Below, piece after piece: positions 39,200-47,916 of a stretch of DNA of 64,000 nt. Below the pieces are notes generated by a model that ran no database searches, was not told the DNA's origin, and saw only the letters and a program-made list of their open reading frames with translations. This DNA comes from Brevundimonas variabilis (GTDB taxonomy: Bacteria; Pseudomonadota; Alphaproteobacteria; Caulobacterales; Caulobacteraceae). Each line of letters opens with the position of its first letter. Within the stretch, counting starts at the first letter, position 1. The translations under genes were made by a program, and so were the position numbers. The stretch lies in the NCBI RefSeq assembly GCF_014199945.1, contig NZ_JACHOR010000002.1, positions 558,001 to 622,000 on the forward strand, written 5' to 3'.

Positions 39200-39606
39200 C
39201 GCGCCTTCAGGGCCTCGACGCTCCAGCGCGCCATCTCGGCCAGAACGGCCTGATCGATGTCCGCAAGACGATTCACATAGACACAGCTCTGACCGGATTT
39301 GTGCTTGCCCAACCGGTTCAGGAAATCGCCACGTTCGTCGTCATAGGCGGCCATGTAGAAGACCAGCTTCGCCTTGCGCGGGGAGAAGCCGATCAGGGGC
39401 GCGTCTCCCTCGTGCCCGGAGGCATAACGGTAGTGATAGCGGCCGAAGCCGATGATCGATGACCCCCACATGACCGGCGGCTCGCCCGTGACCTCGGTCA
39501 ACAGGGCCAGGGCCGCGCGGGCGTCGTCGCGACGCCCGGGGTGGTCGACGGCCTCGATGAAGGCGTCGACGGACGCAGGCGTGGGCTGGGTCTTCGGTTC
39601 TGCCAT
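39181..39606 (-). CDS. DUF1801 domain protein
   Basis: A 141-residue protein of the DUF1801 family (MAEPKTQPTPASVDAFIEAV from ATG 39606). Family features are PPVMWGSSIIGFGRYHYRYA, the central APLIGFSPRKAKLVFYM and KSGQSCVYVNRLADID. Function is not established. The first 12 residues of the longer frame come from sequence next to the adjacent repeat and are left out. Its 3' end overlaps the end of the pseudouridine synthase gene, tail to tail. Confidence 0.85.
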   Translation of the reverse strand: MAEPKTQPTPASVDAFIEAVDHPGRRDDARAALALLTEVTGEPPVMWGSSIIGFGRYHYRYASGHEGDAPLIGFSPRKAKLVFYMAAYDDERGDFLNRLGKHKSGQSCVYVNRLADIDQAVLAEMARWSVEALKARYPADR

Positions 39607-39638
39607 GGCTTCCTCCCTCCTGATCCTAACGCATCCGC

Positions 39639-39757
39639 TCATCCCGGCGAAAGCCGGGACCCAGAGCTTTGGGATACGGTTACCTGGACAGAAAACCGGC
39701 CACCCATCCAGGGCACCAACTTCGCCACAGGACTGGGTCCGGGCTTCGCCGGGATGA
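39639..39757. repeat. Palindrome-ended intergenic element, family C, copy 2
   Basis: A 119-bp element with the same ends as the one at 25681-25801: TCATCCCGGCGAAAGCCGGG and ACCCAGAGCTTT on the left, GGACTGGGTCCGGGCTTCGC and CGGGATGA on the right. The central 60 bp are unrelated to copy 1. It lies between the DUF1801 and pntB genes. Confidence 0.75.
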
Positions 39758-39772
39758 GCGCGTGTTGGAGAA

Positions 39773-41191
39773 TCAGAGCCCCTTCACGATTCCCTCGACC
39801 ATCTTCTTGGCGTCACTGAACAGCATCATCGTGTTGTCGCGGAAGAACAGCTCGTTCTCGACCCCGGCGTAGCCCGCCGCCATGCCGCGCTTGATGAACA
39901 GGACCGTGCCGGCCTTTTCGACGTCGAGGATTGGCATGCCGTAGATCGCCGAGGTCGGGTCAGTCTTGGCGGCCGGGTTGGTCACGTCATTGGCCCCGAT
40001 GACGAAGGCCACATCGGCCGAGGCGAACTCGGCATTGATGTCTTCCAGCTCGAAGACCTCGTCATAGGGGACGTTGGCCTCGGCCAGCAGCACGTTCATG
40101 TGGCCGGGCATGCGACCGGCGACGGGGTGGATGGCGTATTTCACCTCGACCCCCTCCTCCTTCAGCTTGTCGGCCATTTCCCGAAGGGCATGCTGGGCCT
40201 GGGCGACGGCCATGCCGTAGCCGGGGACGATGATGACCTTGGACGCGTTCTTCATGATGAAGGCCGCATCCTCGGCACTGCCCTGCTTGACCGGACGGGT
40301 CTCGACCCGGGCCTCGCCGGCCGGGCCGGAGTCGCCACCGAAGCCGCCCAGGATCACCGAAACGAACGACCGGTTCATGCCCTTGCACATGATGTAACTC
40401 AGGATCGCGCCCGAGGACCCGACGAGGGCCCCGGTTATGATCAGGGCGATGTTCTCGAGCGTGAAGCCCAGCGCGGCTGCAGCCCAGCCCGAATAGGAGT
40501 TCAGCATCGATACAACGACGGGCATGTCGGCCCCGCCGATCGGGATGATCAGGGTGGCCCCGAGGACCAAGGCGATCAGGAACACCCCCCAGAAGGCCCA
40601 GATGGCTGTACCGCCCGAGCCGATCATGATCCCGATCAGGAAGATCAGCGCCAGCGCCAGGCCGATGTTGATCAGGTGCCGGGCGGGCAGGATGATCGGC
40701 GCGCCGCTCATATTGCCGTTCAGCTTGGCGAAGGCGATGACCGAGCCGGTGAAGGTGATCGCGCCGATGGCGACACCGAGGCTCAGCTCGACGATCGACA
40801 GCGTCTTGATGCCGGTTCCGGCGGAATTCAGGATGCCGAAGGCCTCTGGCGCATAGACCGCACCGATCGCCACCAGACAGGCGGCCATGCCCACAAGGCT
40901 GTGGAAGGCCGCGACCAGTTGCGGCATGTCCGTCATGGCCACCCGCTTGGCAATCAGGGCCCCCGCACCTCCGCCGACCACCACGCCGCCCGCGATCAGC
41001 GCCAGCGTCGTCCAGTCGAGGGCATTGGTGCTGCCCAGCGTCAGCAGGGTCACGCCGACCGCAAGCGCCATGCCGACCATGCCGAAGGTATTGCCCTGAC
41101 GGCTGGTCTCGGGGCTGGAAAGCCCGCGCAGCGACAGGATGAAAAGGACGCCCGAGACCAGATAGGCCAGCGCCGCGATGGATGCGTTCAT
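39773..41191 (-). CDS. pntB: NAD(P) transhydrogenase subunit beta
   Basis: PntB forms the NADP(H)-binding domain III and part of the proton channel of the proton-translocating transhydrogenase, which makes NADPH from NADH. The 472-residue product has about eight helices (residues 1-270), then the cytoplasmic domain with VIIVPGYGMAVAQAQHALRE, HPVAGRMPGHMNVLLAEANV and VIGANDVTNPAAKTDPTSAI, all standard. It starts at ATG 41191, 21 bp after an upstream small gene. Four further small genes and pntAA/pntAB precede it. Confidence 0.97.
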   Translation of the reverse strand: MNASIAALAYLVSGVLFILSLRGLSSPETSRQGNTFGMVGMALAVGVTLLTLGSTNALDWTTLALIAGGVVVGGGAGALIAKRVAMTDMPQLVAAFHSLVGMAACLVAIGAVYAPEAFGILNSAGTGIKTLSIVELSLGVAIGAITFTGSVIAFAKLNGNMSGAPIILPARHLINIGLALALIFLIGIMIGSGGTAIWAFWGVFLIALVLGATLIIPIGGADMPVVVSMLNSYSGWAAAALGFTLENIALIITGALVGSSGAILSYIMCKGMNRSFVSVILGGFGGDSGPAGEARVETRPVKQGSAEDAAFIMKNASKVIIVPGYGMAVAQAQHALREMADKLKEEGVEVKYAIHPVAGRMPGHMNVLLAEANVPYDEVFELEDINAEFASADVAFVIGANDVTNPAAKTDPTSAIYGMPILDVEKAGTVLFIKRGMAAGYAGVENELFFRDNTMMLFSDAKKMVEGIVKGL

Positions 41192-41212
41192 GGCGTCGTT
41201 TCGCTCCCCGTC

Positions 41213-41590
41213 TCAGAATACGTCGATGGCAGCCGGTCGGGCCGGATCCAGGGTACCCGCTGCCCTGGGCACCCCGTTCTTCACCAGCGCCAGTCCGACC
41301 GGACCGGCACCTCCCGTCTTCGTCAGGACACAGCGTCCGTTGTCCCCCGGCAACCGACCCGCACGCGGACCGGACCCTGAATAGCGAAGCTGGTTGGTGA
41401 AACGGCGTTCGTACTGGTTGATGGTAATCTGCATGGGCCGGAAACGGCACTCCAGCGACCAGTTCGCGCCCTGTGGCGCGGCGACGTGGAAATGCAGTCC
41501 GTCGTAGGCGTCGGTGTTGGAGCCCTGCGCAACGGCACTGGACGCCGTCAGGACGAGGACGATCGGGGACAGCCGTGCGATCCGTCTCAT
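41213..41590 (-). CDS. Putative secreted protein in the pnt operon
   Basis: A 125-residue product starting MRRIARLSPIVLVLTASSAVAQG, a Sec signal peptide with an AVA-Q site. The mature part contains LHFHVAAPQGANWSLECRFR, QITINQYERRFTNQLRYSG and GRCVLTKTGGAGPVGLALV, two cysteines likely forming a disulfide. I do not recognise the family. ATG 41590 overlaps the stop of the preceding gene (ATGA). It lies 21 bp before pntB and is periplasmic by prediction, so a direct link to the transhydrogenase is not obvious. Confidence 0.7.
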   Translation of the reverse strand: MRRIARLSPIVLVLTASSAVAQGSNTDAYDGLHFHVAAPQGANWSLECRFRPMQITINQYERRFTNQLRYSGSGPRAGRLPGDNGRCVLTKTGGAGPVGLALVKNGVPRAAGTLDPARPAAIDVF

Positions 41591-41871
41591 GGCATCACCT
41601 GCGCGCCAGTCCGCGCCAGCCGCCAGAGCGCAGCGGCGATGAACAGCGGCCCCAGGATCAGCATGGCCCAGTCGAAGGGCGTCATCTCGCGCGCCGGCAC
41701 CAGTACCCGCAGGATGACTCCCGAAAACACGAGCACGACGCCGCAATCGCGATAACGAAGCTTCTGGATTGCGTTCTTTTCTCCCAGCCAGCTCCAGAGC
41801 CAGAGGGCGACGCCCAGACCGGTCGCGATCCATGAGGCCGCCCAGGACAGGCTTACCGGATCCACGGTCAT
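41587..41871 (-). CDS. Small membrane protein in the pnt operon (94 residues)
   Basis: From ATG 41871 (MTVDPVSLSWAASWIATGLG) the product has 94 residues and about three transmembrane helices, with a short charged loop GEKNAIQKLRYRDCG between the first and second and the tail RLARTGAQVMP. The start overlaps the previous stop and the end overlaps the next start, both as ATGA. No family recognised. The longer upstream frame lies within other genes and is rejected. Confidence 0.65.
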   Translation of the reverse strand: MTVDPVSLSWAASWIATGLGVALWLWSWLGEKNAIQKLRYRDCGVVLVFSGVILRVLVPAREMTPFDWAMLILGPLFIAAALWRLARTGAQVMP

Positions 41872-42176
41872 GCCGAGGCGATCCTGCCGGCACGCCGGTC
41901 CACGCCGGTCCAGGCCGGCCGGGTCCTCAGCGCCGCGACGATCTGGACGCCAACGGCGAGGATCAGCACCCCGAGCGCCAGCCGCACGTTCAGATCGCCC
42001 TCGGTCTGCGCCAGGATGCTGGGCCCTTGAAACAGGGCCAGACCCGTCAGGAACAGTCCGAGACAGGTCATCAGCCGGATCATCCGCACCCGGCTTGCGA
42101 TCAGGAAGACATAGACGCCCACAGCCGACAGCGCCGCCGCCAGACAGGCCCACCCGAGAATCTGGTCGACGATCAT
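41868..42176 (-). CDS. Small membrane protein in the pnt operon (102 residues)
   Basis: From ATG 42176 (MIVDQILGWACLAAALSAVG) the product has 102 residues and about three helices (the second around MTCLGLFLTGLALFQGP, the third LALGVLILAVGVQIVAAL), ending in a basic tail. Four-base overlaps join it to the neighbours on both sides. No family recognised. The 44 residues encoded upstream in frame are Arg/Cys-rich and overlap the preceding gene. Confidence 0.65.
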   Translation of the reverse strand: MIVDQILGWACLAAALSAVGVYVFLIASRVRMIRLMTCLGLFLTGLALFQGPSILAQTEGDLNVRLALGVLILAVGVQIVAALRTRPAWTGVDRRAGRIASA

Positions 42177-42475
42177 CCGGCGTCCTTGCCGCCATCGCGC
42201 CGGAGCGACGGATTCCGCCAAATCTGTATGCCGGCAACGGCCATTGCGACGGCCGTGACGGCAGACAGGACAAGACTGAGCCCGTCCCCTGCGACAAAGG
42301 CAGTCCACACGCCATAGGCGGCGGCGAACACGCAGACGGGGTAGAACACAAGCGCTGCACCCCGCACGATGGCTTCACGTTGGGCTGGCGGCATCCGGCC
42401 ACTCAAAGCCACGACGGCCAGGACGGCGGCAATCGCGACCGGCGTGCCGATCATGAAAATGATCACCGGCATCAT
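42173..42475 (-). CDS. Small membrane protein in the pnt operon (100 residues)
   Basis: A 100-residue protein, MMPVIIFMIGTPVAIAAVLA at the start, with about three transmembrane helices (FYPVCVFAAAYGVWTAFVAG; SLVLSAVTAVAMAVAGIQI) and the polar tail NPSLRRDGGKDAG. It overlaps the pntAB stop by 4 bp and the next start by 4 bp. No family recognised. Together with the next two genes it forms a run of membrane proteins of about 100 residues each. Confidence 0.65.
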   Translation of the reverse strand: MMPVIIFMIGTPVAIAAVLAVVALSGRMPPAQREAIVRGAALVFYPVCVFAAAYGVWTAFVAGDGLSLVLSAVTAVAMAVAGIQIWRNPSLRRDGGKDAG

Positions 42476-42795
42476 TTCGCGGGTCGTTCCTTCTTCTTGT
42501 ACATGGCCAGCATGCGCCGGGTGACCATGAAGCCCCCGAAGATGTTGACGCTGGCCAGGGTCACGGCCAGCACGCCGGCTCCCTTGGCGATCCAGGCGTT
42601 GGGTCCGGTTGCCTCCCCCGACACCGCCGCAGCCGCGATCAGGCCCCCGACGATGATCACGCTGGAGATGGCATTGGTCACCGCCATCAGGGGCGTGTGC
42701 AGCGCCGGCGTCACCGACCAGACAACATAATAGCCGACGAAGATCGCCAGCACGAAGATGGCCAGACGAAAGATGGTTGGGTCAACGTGTTCCAT
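42472..42795 (-). CDS. pntAB: NAD(P) transhydrogenase subunit alpha, membrane part
   Basis: In this three-gene form the alpha subunit is split, and this 107-residue gene gives the membrane helices of alpha (domain II). Family features are VGYYVVWSVTPALHTPLMAV (helix with conserved His and Thr) and NAISSVIIVGGL, and the segment LASVNIFGGFMVTRRMLAMY ends the domain. ATG 42795 overlaps the preceding stop (TGATG). The tail KKKERPAK is cytoplasmic. Confidence 0.95.
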   Translation of the reverse strand: MEHVDPTIFRLAIFVLAIFVGYYVVWSVTPALHTPLMAVTNAISSVIIVGGLIAAAAVSGEATGPNAWIAKGAGVLAVTLASVNIFGGFMVTRRMLAMYKKKERPAK

Positions 42796-43034
42796 CAGCG
42801 TGTTCCTTTCAATCTTTCGAGCCGGACTTCGATACTCAGCAGCATTCGCAAGACAGCACCGATCATCAGGCCTCCGATCGCGACATAGCCAGCGGCAATC
42901 GCCATCACGCCGGAACGCACAGGATCAAAACCCGTCGTTATCGATCCCAGAAGGGCGATCACCCCCAGAAGAGGTCCGCCCCAGATGCAGATTGCTGCAG
43001 TGGCCCGCAACAACGACTTCAGGGCCTTGCTCAT
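42795..43034 (-). CDS. Small membrane protein between pntAA and pntAB
   Basis: A 79-residue protein starting MSKALKSLLRATAAICIWGG, with two likely transmembrane helices (ICIWGGPLLGVIALLGSIT and GVMAIAAGYVAIGGLMIGAV) and a basic C-terminal helix RLERLKGTR. It overlaps pntAA by 4 bp and pntAB by one base. Local codon use is slightly less G+C-rich than the neighbours. No family recognised. Its place between two halves of one enzyme subunit is unusual. Confidence 0.7.
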   Translation of the reverse strand: MSKALKSLLRATAAICIWGGPLLGVIALLGSITTGFDPVRSGVMAIAAGYVAIGGLMIGAVLRMLLSIEVRLERLKGTR

Positions 43035-44164
43035 CCTTTCAGCCCCTCGTGCACCACCGCCCCGCCATGGGTGACCACGGCCGCCTTCAGGATCTCATCT
43101 TCCAGATCAATGTTGACGACCCCGTCCTTCACCAGCAGGCCCGCAAAGGCGACCAGGTTCTTGGCGTAAAGGCTCGACGCATCCGAGGCGATCCGGCCCG
43201 GAAGGTTGGCGATCCCGACGATCGAGGCGCCGTTCGGGGTCACCACGACCTCGCCGGAGCGGGCCCCCTCGACATTGCCGCCGGCCTCGACCGCGAGGTC
43301 GATCAGAACGGAGCCGGGCTTCATCGTCGCAACCTGGTCGGCCGTCACCAGCACGGGCGCGGCCCGGCCGGGGATCAGGGCCGTCGTGATGACGATGTCT
43401 TGTTTCTTGATATGCTCGCCGGTCAGGATCGCCTGTTTGGCCTGATACTCCGGGCTCATTGGCTTGGCATAGCCGCCGGCCGTCTGCGCGTTCTTGAACT
43501 CCTCGTCCTCGACGGCGAGAAATTTGGCCCCGAGGCTCTCGACCTGTTCCTTGGTCGCCGGACGCACGTCCGTGGCCGTGACCACAGCACCGAGACGCCG
43601 GGCCGTGGCAATAGCCTGAAGTCCGGCCACGCCCACGCCCATGACAAAGACCTTGGCTGGGGCGACCGTGCCTGCAGCCGTCATCATCATCGGGAAACCC
43701 CGCCCATAGGCCGCTGCGGCCTCGATCACGGCGCGGTATCCGGCGAGGTTGGCCTGGGACGACAGGGCGTCCATCACCTGGGCCCGGGTGATGCGGGGGA
43801 CGAACTCCATGGCAAAGGCTGTGACACTGGCCGCGGCCATCGCCGTGACCGTGTCCTTCTCGCGCCAGGCATCCAGCAGGGCAACAACGACCGCGCCGGG
43901 TTTCAGGGCGCTGATTTCCTGCGCCGTCGGGCCCCGGACCTTCAGCACGAGGTCGGCCCCTGTCAGGACAGCATGGGTATCGGGCTGAACCACCGCTCCG
44001 GCGGCGATATAGTCGGCATCGGGAAACGACGAACCGTGACCGGTCCCGGCCTCGACCGATACGGTCGCCCCCATGGCGACGAGCTTCTTGACGGTTTCCG
44101 GGGTTACGGCACAGCGCGTCTCGCCTTCGCGGCGTTCGCGGGTCACGGCAATGGCAAAGGCCAA
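43031..44164 (-). CDS. pntAA: NAD(P) transhydrogenase subunit alpha, NAD-binding part
   Basis: This gene encodes the cytoplasmic NAD(H)-binding domain I of the transhydrogenase, related to alanine dehydrogenase. I start it at TTG 44164, read as MAFAIAVTRERREGETR, because GGGGAG lies 6 nt upstream as a ribosome-binding site and the family begins exactly here. That gives 377 residues. The nucleotide fold is visible in FVMGVGVAGLQAIATARRLG. The longer frame upstream, with an ATG at 44401, has no family match and overlaps the cytochrome oxidase subunit gene. Confidence 0.94.
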   Translation of the reverse strand: MAFAIAVTRERREGETRCAVTPETVKKLVAMGATVSVEAGTGHGSSFPDADYIAAGAVVQPDTHAVLTGADLVLKVRGPTAQEISALKPGAVVVALLDAWREKDTVTAMAAASVTAFAMEFVPRITRAQVMDALSSQANLAGYRAVIEAAAAYGRGFPMMMTAAGTVAPAKVFVMGVGVAGLQAIATARRLGAVVTATDVRPATKEQVESLGAKFLAVEDEEFKNAQTAGGYAKPMSPEYQAKQAILTGEHIKKQDIVITTALIPGRAAPVLVTADQVATMKPGSVLIDLAVEAGGNVEGARSGEVVVTPNGASIVGIANLPGRIASDASSLYAKNLVAFAGLLVKDGVVNIDLEDEILKAAVVTHGGAVVHEGLKG

Positions 44165-44253
44165 TCGATTCTCCCCATCCAGAACGGATGGAGCGACGTT
44201 AGGCCAAACCGGAAGTCGTCGTAAAGGCTTGCCGCGCGCTGCGACCGGGTCGC

Positions 44254-44529
44254 TCAGTGCGCCTTGGCGCCGCTCCGCAGGAAGAGGACTCCGCCCACAA
44301 GGAGAACGCCGGCCGCGATTGCCCCGGTGATGAAGCTGCCGCCGGGCTGGAACCACAGGACCAGCATCAGGAGAACGGAGGAGATCACCAGTGCACCCCA
44401 TTTCATGAGGTTCATCACCAGAGCCCAGGTCGCGGCCTGTTCGTTGATTTCCATGCTGCCGCGCAGATAGGCGTTGGCGTCCGCATCGGCATTGTCAGAA
44501 GCGTGATGAGGGTGGTGCGGGTCGACCAT
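44254..44529 (-). CDS. aa3-type cytochrome c oxidase subunit IV-like protein
   Basis: A 91-residue protein with a His/Asp-rich N-terminus (MVDPHHPHHASDNADAD), the motif GSMEINEQAATWALVMNLMK, which resembles the short bacterial aa3-type oxidase subunit IV (the helix-preceding segment), and two helices (WGALVISSVLLMLVLWFQPG; ITGAIAAGVLLVGGVLFL). The start may be the first ATG or Met26. It lies 89 bp upstream of pntAA on the same strand, and the oxidase genes are not in the window. Assignment is by motif only. Confidence 0.65.
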   Translation of the reverse strand: MVDPHHPHHASDNADADANAYLRGSMEINEQAATWALVMNLMKWGALVISSVLLMLVLWFQPGGSFITGAIAAGVLLVGGVLFLRSGAKAH

Positions 44530-44611
44530 GGGAGCGGTGTCCGGAAAATACAGGGAGGATTCTGCCCTGCCTTATAGAGCCCATGGCGCTGGGCTCAAGC
44601 TCCGGGCGACA

Positions 44612-45973
44612 TTATGCGTCGCGGTCCAGCGCCGCCAGAACGTCGCGCGTGAAGGCCGCGATGTCGAAAGGGCTGCCCGCCGGATCTTCAGCGCGGCGCA
44701 CGATCACGATCCGGCGCGAGGGCACGATGATCACATACTGGCCCCGATTGCCGAAGGCACCGATGGTATCTCCCGGAACGCCCTCCGACCGGTTCAGCAG
44801 CCAGAATCCGGCCCCGTAACCAAAGGCACCGTTCAGCGGTTGAGGCCCTGAAGCTCGCGATACGTAGGCCAGCCATCCCTCGGGCAGGATGCGTCGGCCG
44901 TTCCACACGCCGTCGTTCACATAAAGCTGCCCGAACCGGGCGAGATCCCGGGCCGTCGTCCAGACCTGGCTCGACAGGATGTAGTGGCCGCGCCAGTCCG
45001 TCTCGGCCGTCGTGTGACCCATGCCCAGCTGGTCGAACAGGGCATGGGGAGAATGCCGGTCATAGGTCGGGGCGAGGCTCAGGGTCGCCAGCAACGTGTC
45101 GTTGTTGGCATAGCGGAAGCGCGACCCCGGACGCGCGATCAGGGGCCAGGCCGGAGCCTGTTCGGCAACCGTGACCCCGCCGAAATAGAGGGCGTCGGTG
45201 CGGTTGCCGGCCGTATCACTGGTCAGGCCCGAGGCCATCCGGAGCAGATGATCCAGAGTGATCGCCGCCCGGGGATCACCGGCGACCTGCCAGTTGGTGA
45301 TGTCGGCGGGGGCGTTCACATCAGCATCGCCGCGAAGCACGGCGGCCCCGACCACAGTTGCGGCAAGGCTCTTGGCCACCGACCAGGTGCGTTGCGGCAC
45401 GTCGGGCCCGAATCCGTCCGCATAGGTCTCGGCGACGATCCGGCCCCCTTGCACGATGACGACCGCCGTCGTGTTGCTGCCGGGCCCGTAGGTTTCCCCG
45501 ATTGCCTCGCCCAGAAGCCGGTCGATCGCGGGCCGGTCTCCCCGAAGCTCGCTCGTCGGCATGGCGGTGGTATCCGGACGGCGCAGGACGGGTCGACCCG
45601 CTCGGGGCTCCGGCGTCCCGACCGGCAGGATCGCACAGCCGGCCCCCGCCGAATGGACGGCGAAGCGCGGCGGCATGACCTCGTCCCACGACACCTGCGC
45701 ACCGCCCGCCGTCACCTCGACCGGCAGGGTTCGCACCAGCGGCTCCAGTTCCGGATAGATTCCGGTGAGCTCATGGGCCTCGATGCTTTCGAGGCTGCGG
45801 GTCACGCCGGCTTCGCGCGCATTGTGGACCGCACTGCAGACTGTCAGCGCCTTGTAACCCGCGGCCATGGCCCGGACCTCGGCCGAGGGCGGCCTGGGCA
45901 CGGCCGGTACCGTCTGGGCCAGGACGGGCTGGGCCGCACCCAGCAGCAGGAACAGAGACAGGGCAATACGCAT
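44612..45973 (-). CDS. Periplasmic serine hydrolase, beta-lactamase/DD-peptidase fold
   Basis: A 453-residue protein with a signal peptide (MRIALSLFLLLGAAQPVLAQ). An N-terminal region of about 110 residues precedes a class C beta-lactamase-like domain. The nucleophile motif SVAKS is at about 198-202 (S-x-x-K), with a YAN motif in RFRYANNDTLL, and a C-terminal GQYVIIVPSRRIVIVRR strand. This family includes esterases, D-aminopeptidases and penicillin-binding proteins; substrate unknown. The start ATG 45973 is supported by the signal peptide. It is a single gene. Confidence 0.85.
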   Translation of the reverse strand: MRIALSLFLLLGAAQPVLAQTVPAVPRPPSAEVRAMAAGYKALTVCSAVHNAREAGVTRSLESIEAHELTGIYPELEPLVRTLPVEVTAGGAQVSWDEVMPPRFAVHSAGAGCAILPVGTPEPRAGRPVLRRPDTTAMPTSELRGDRPAIDRLLGEAIGETYGPGSNTTAVVIVQGGRIVAETYADGFGPDVPQRTWSVAKSLAATVVGAAVLRGDADVNAPADITNWQVAGDPRAAITLDHLLRMASGLTSDTAGNRTDALYFGGVTVAEQAPAWPLIARPGSRFRYANNDTLLATLSLAPTYDRHSPHALFDQLGMGHTTAETDWRGHYILSSQVWTTARDLARFGQLYVNDGVWNGRRILPEGWLAYVSRASGPQPLNGAFGYGAGFWLLNRSEGVPGDTIGAFGNRGQYVIIVPSRRIVIVRRAEDPAGSPFDIAAFTRDVLAALDRDA

Positions 45974-46030
45974 GCCCCGACGCTGGGGCAGGTCACGACG
46001 GGGGTCAATGCCCCCGGCGATGTCATCACG

Positions 46031-47860
46031 TCAGACGATGGCCTCGAACTGGTCGATCAGGCGCTCGAGACGCCGTGTGCCGATGGTCCAGAAGGCCGGG
46101 TCGCGCGGGTTCAGCCCGAACGGCGCCAGCGCCTCGACGTAGGTTTTGGTCCCGCCACCGGCCAGTAACTGGCGATACAGGGGGGTAAAGGCCTCGGGGT
46201 CCTTTGCCCGATGTTCCATCAGGGCGGCGACCAGCAGGTCCCCGAAGGCATAGGCATAGACGTAGAAGGGCGAGTGGACGAAATGGCCTACATAGCTCCA
46301 CCAGGCCTCATAGCCGGAGTTAAGCGTGACCGCCGGGCCCAGGGACGCGCCCATCTCCTCAAGGAACAGCTGCCCGATCCGCTCGGCCGGGACCTCGCCG
46401 GCGGCGCGTTCGTCGTGGAACCGGACCTCGAAGCGGTGGAAGGCGATCTGACGGACGACCGTGTTCAAGCCGTCCTCGATCCGTCCGGCCAGCAGCCCGC
46501 GTTGCTCGGCCTGCGGCGCGTTGGCCAGCAGCCGGTCGAAGGTCAGCCCCTCCGCAAAGATCGAGGCGGTCTCGGCAAGGGTCAGCGGCGTGTCGGCCAG
46601 CAGCGTCCCCTGCCCGGCCGCCAGCGTCTGGTGAACGCCGTGCCCCAGTTCGTGAGCCAGGGTCAGGACGTCACGCCGCTCGCCCATCCAGTTCAGGAAG
46701 ACATAGGGGTGCCGGTTGGCCGTCACCGGATGGGCATAGGCACCGGATTGCTTGCCCGGTCCAGCCCGTCCGTCGATCCAGGGATTGTCGAAGAACTGCC
46801 CGGCAAGGTCGGCGAACTCACCGCCGAGGTCCCGGAAACTGTCCAGCACCAGGGTCCGGCCCTGCTGCCAGTCGTAGGTGCGGGGGCGCGTGGTCTCCAG
46901 CGGTGCATTGCGGTCCCACTGGTCCAGCTTCGGCTTGCCCAGCGCCCGGGCCTTCAGCGCATAATAGCGGTGCGACAGCTTCGGATAGGCGGCAGCGACG
47001 GCCTCGGCCATCGCATCGACGGACTCACCATCGACCTCGTTCATCAGGTGGCGGGCATCGGCCGGACGGGCAAAGCCGCGCCATTTGTCCTCGAGCTGCT
47101 TTTCGGCGACCACCGTGTTCAGCACGAGCGCCAGCGTCGGCACCCGGGCCGCCAGAGCCGCGTTCAACCCTTCGGCGGCGGCCTTGCGCGCGTCCGGCTT
47201 CGGATCACTGAGCTGGTTCAGGGCCTCTGCCAGCGTCAGGCTGGACTTTCCCGCCTCGACACGCAGGCTGGTGAGCGTCTCGTCGAACAGCCGTGGCCAC
47301 TGGGCCGAGATCGGCATCCGCTCGGCGATGAAGGTTTCCATCTGTTCGGACAGTTCGTGCGGCTTGCCGGCCCGGACCCGCCGCAGCCAAGGCCGGAAAC
47401 GCGCCGCTCCGGTATCTGCCGCCAGCGCAGCCTCGATCTCGGCGTCCTCAAGCTGGTTGATCTCCAGCGTCAGCCAGACGGTCGGGGTCACGATGGCGGT
47501 GGTCTTCTCGCGGATGTCAGCCTCGAAACCCTGGGCCGCTGCATCATCGCGTGCGGTAGACGCCGCCAGAAACGCGTAGGCTCCCAGTCCACCCAGGGTG
47601 TTGCTGGCCCGCTCATACAGATCGATTGCCAGGGCCAGCGTTGCGCCGAGGGCCACCGGGTCTGTCCGCTGGGTCAGCATCCGGCCCTGCAGCGCATTCA
47701 GCTCCGCCACAGCCCTGCGCCCGGCCTCCAGATCGGTCGCGATCTGTCGGTCCTCGCGGGACCGGTAAAGGTCGGTCAGGTCCCACAGCGGGGGCTCGGT
47801 CGGAGCAGCGGATGGGGTCGGGGCTTTGAAGGGCGCGTTCATGGGCACTGTTGTGGGCAT
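46031..47860 (-). CDS. pepF: Oligoendopeptidase F, M3 family
   Basis: A 609-residue zinc endopeptidase that degrades oligopeptides in the cytoplasm. The metal site is HELGHGVHQ at about 403-411, with the third ligand glutamate in the downstream helix (LAETASIFAEGLTF). The preceding FLNWMGERRDVLTLA and the N-terminal helical domain from residue 24 (LWDLTDLYRSRED) are typical of PepF. A start at Met7 (MNAPFKAP) is possible. It is divergent from the 2OG-Fe oxygenase gene. Confidence 0.94.
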   Translation of the reverse strand: MPTTVPMNAPFKAPTPSAAPTEPPLWDLTDLYRSREDRQIATDLEAGRRAVAELNALQGRMLTQRTDPVALGATLALAIDLYERASNTLGGLGAYAFLAASTARDDAAAQGFEADIREKTTAIVTPTVWLTLEINQLEDAEIEAALAADTGAARFRPWLRRVRAGKPHELSEQMETFIAERMPISAQWPRLFDETLTSLRVEAGKSSLTLAEALNQLSDPKPDARKAAAEGLNAALAARVPTLALVLNTVVAEKQLEDKWRGFARPADARHLMNEVDGESVDAMAEAVAAAYPKLSHRYYALKARALGKPKLDQWDRNAPLETTRPRTYDWQQGRTLVLDSFRDLGGEFADLAGQFFDNPWIDGRAGPGKQSGAYAHPVTANRHPYVFLNWMGERRDVLTLAHELGHGVHQTLAAGQGTLLADTPLTLAETASIFAEGLTFDRLLANAPQAEQRGLLAGRIEDGLNTVVRQIAFHRFEVRFHDERAAGEVPAERIGQLFLEEMGASLGPAVTLNSGYEAWWSYVGHFVHSPFYVYAYAFGDLLVAALMEHRAKDPEAFTPLYRQLLAGGGTKTYVEALAPFGLNPRDPAFWTIGTRRLERLIDQFEAIV

Positions 47861-47916
47861 GGAGGATCAGCGGCGCAACCGTCGCCTCGCGGGCCGAATG
47901 TCGCTAGAAGGCCCGC

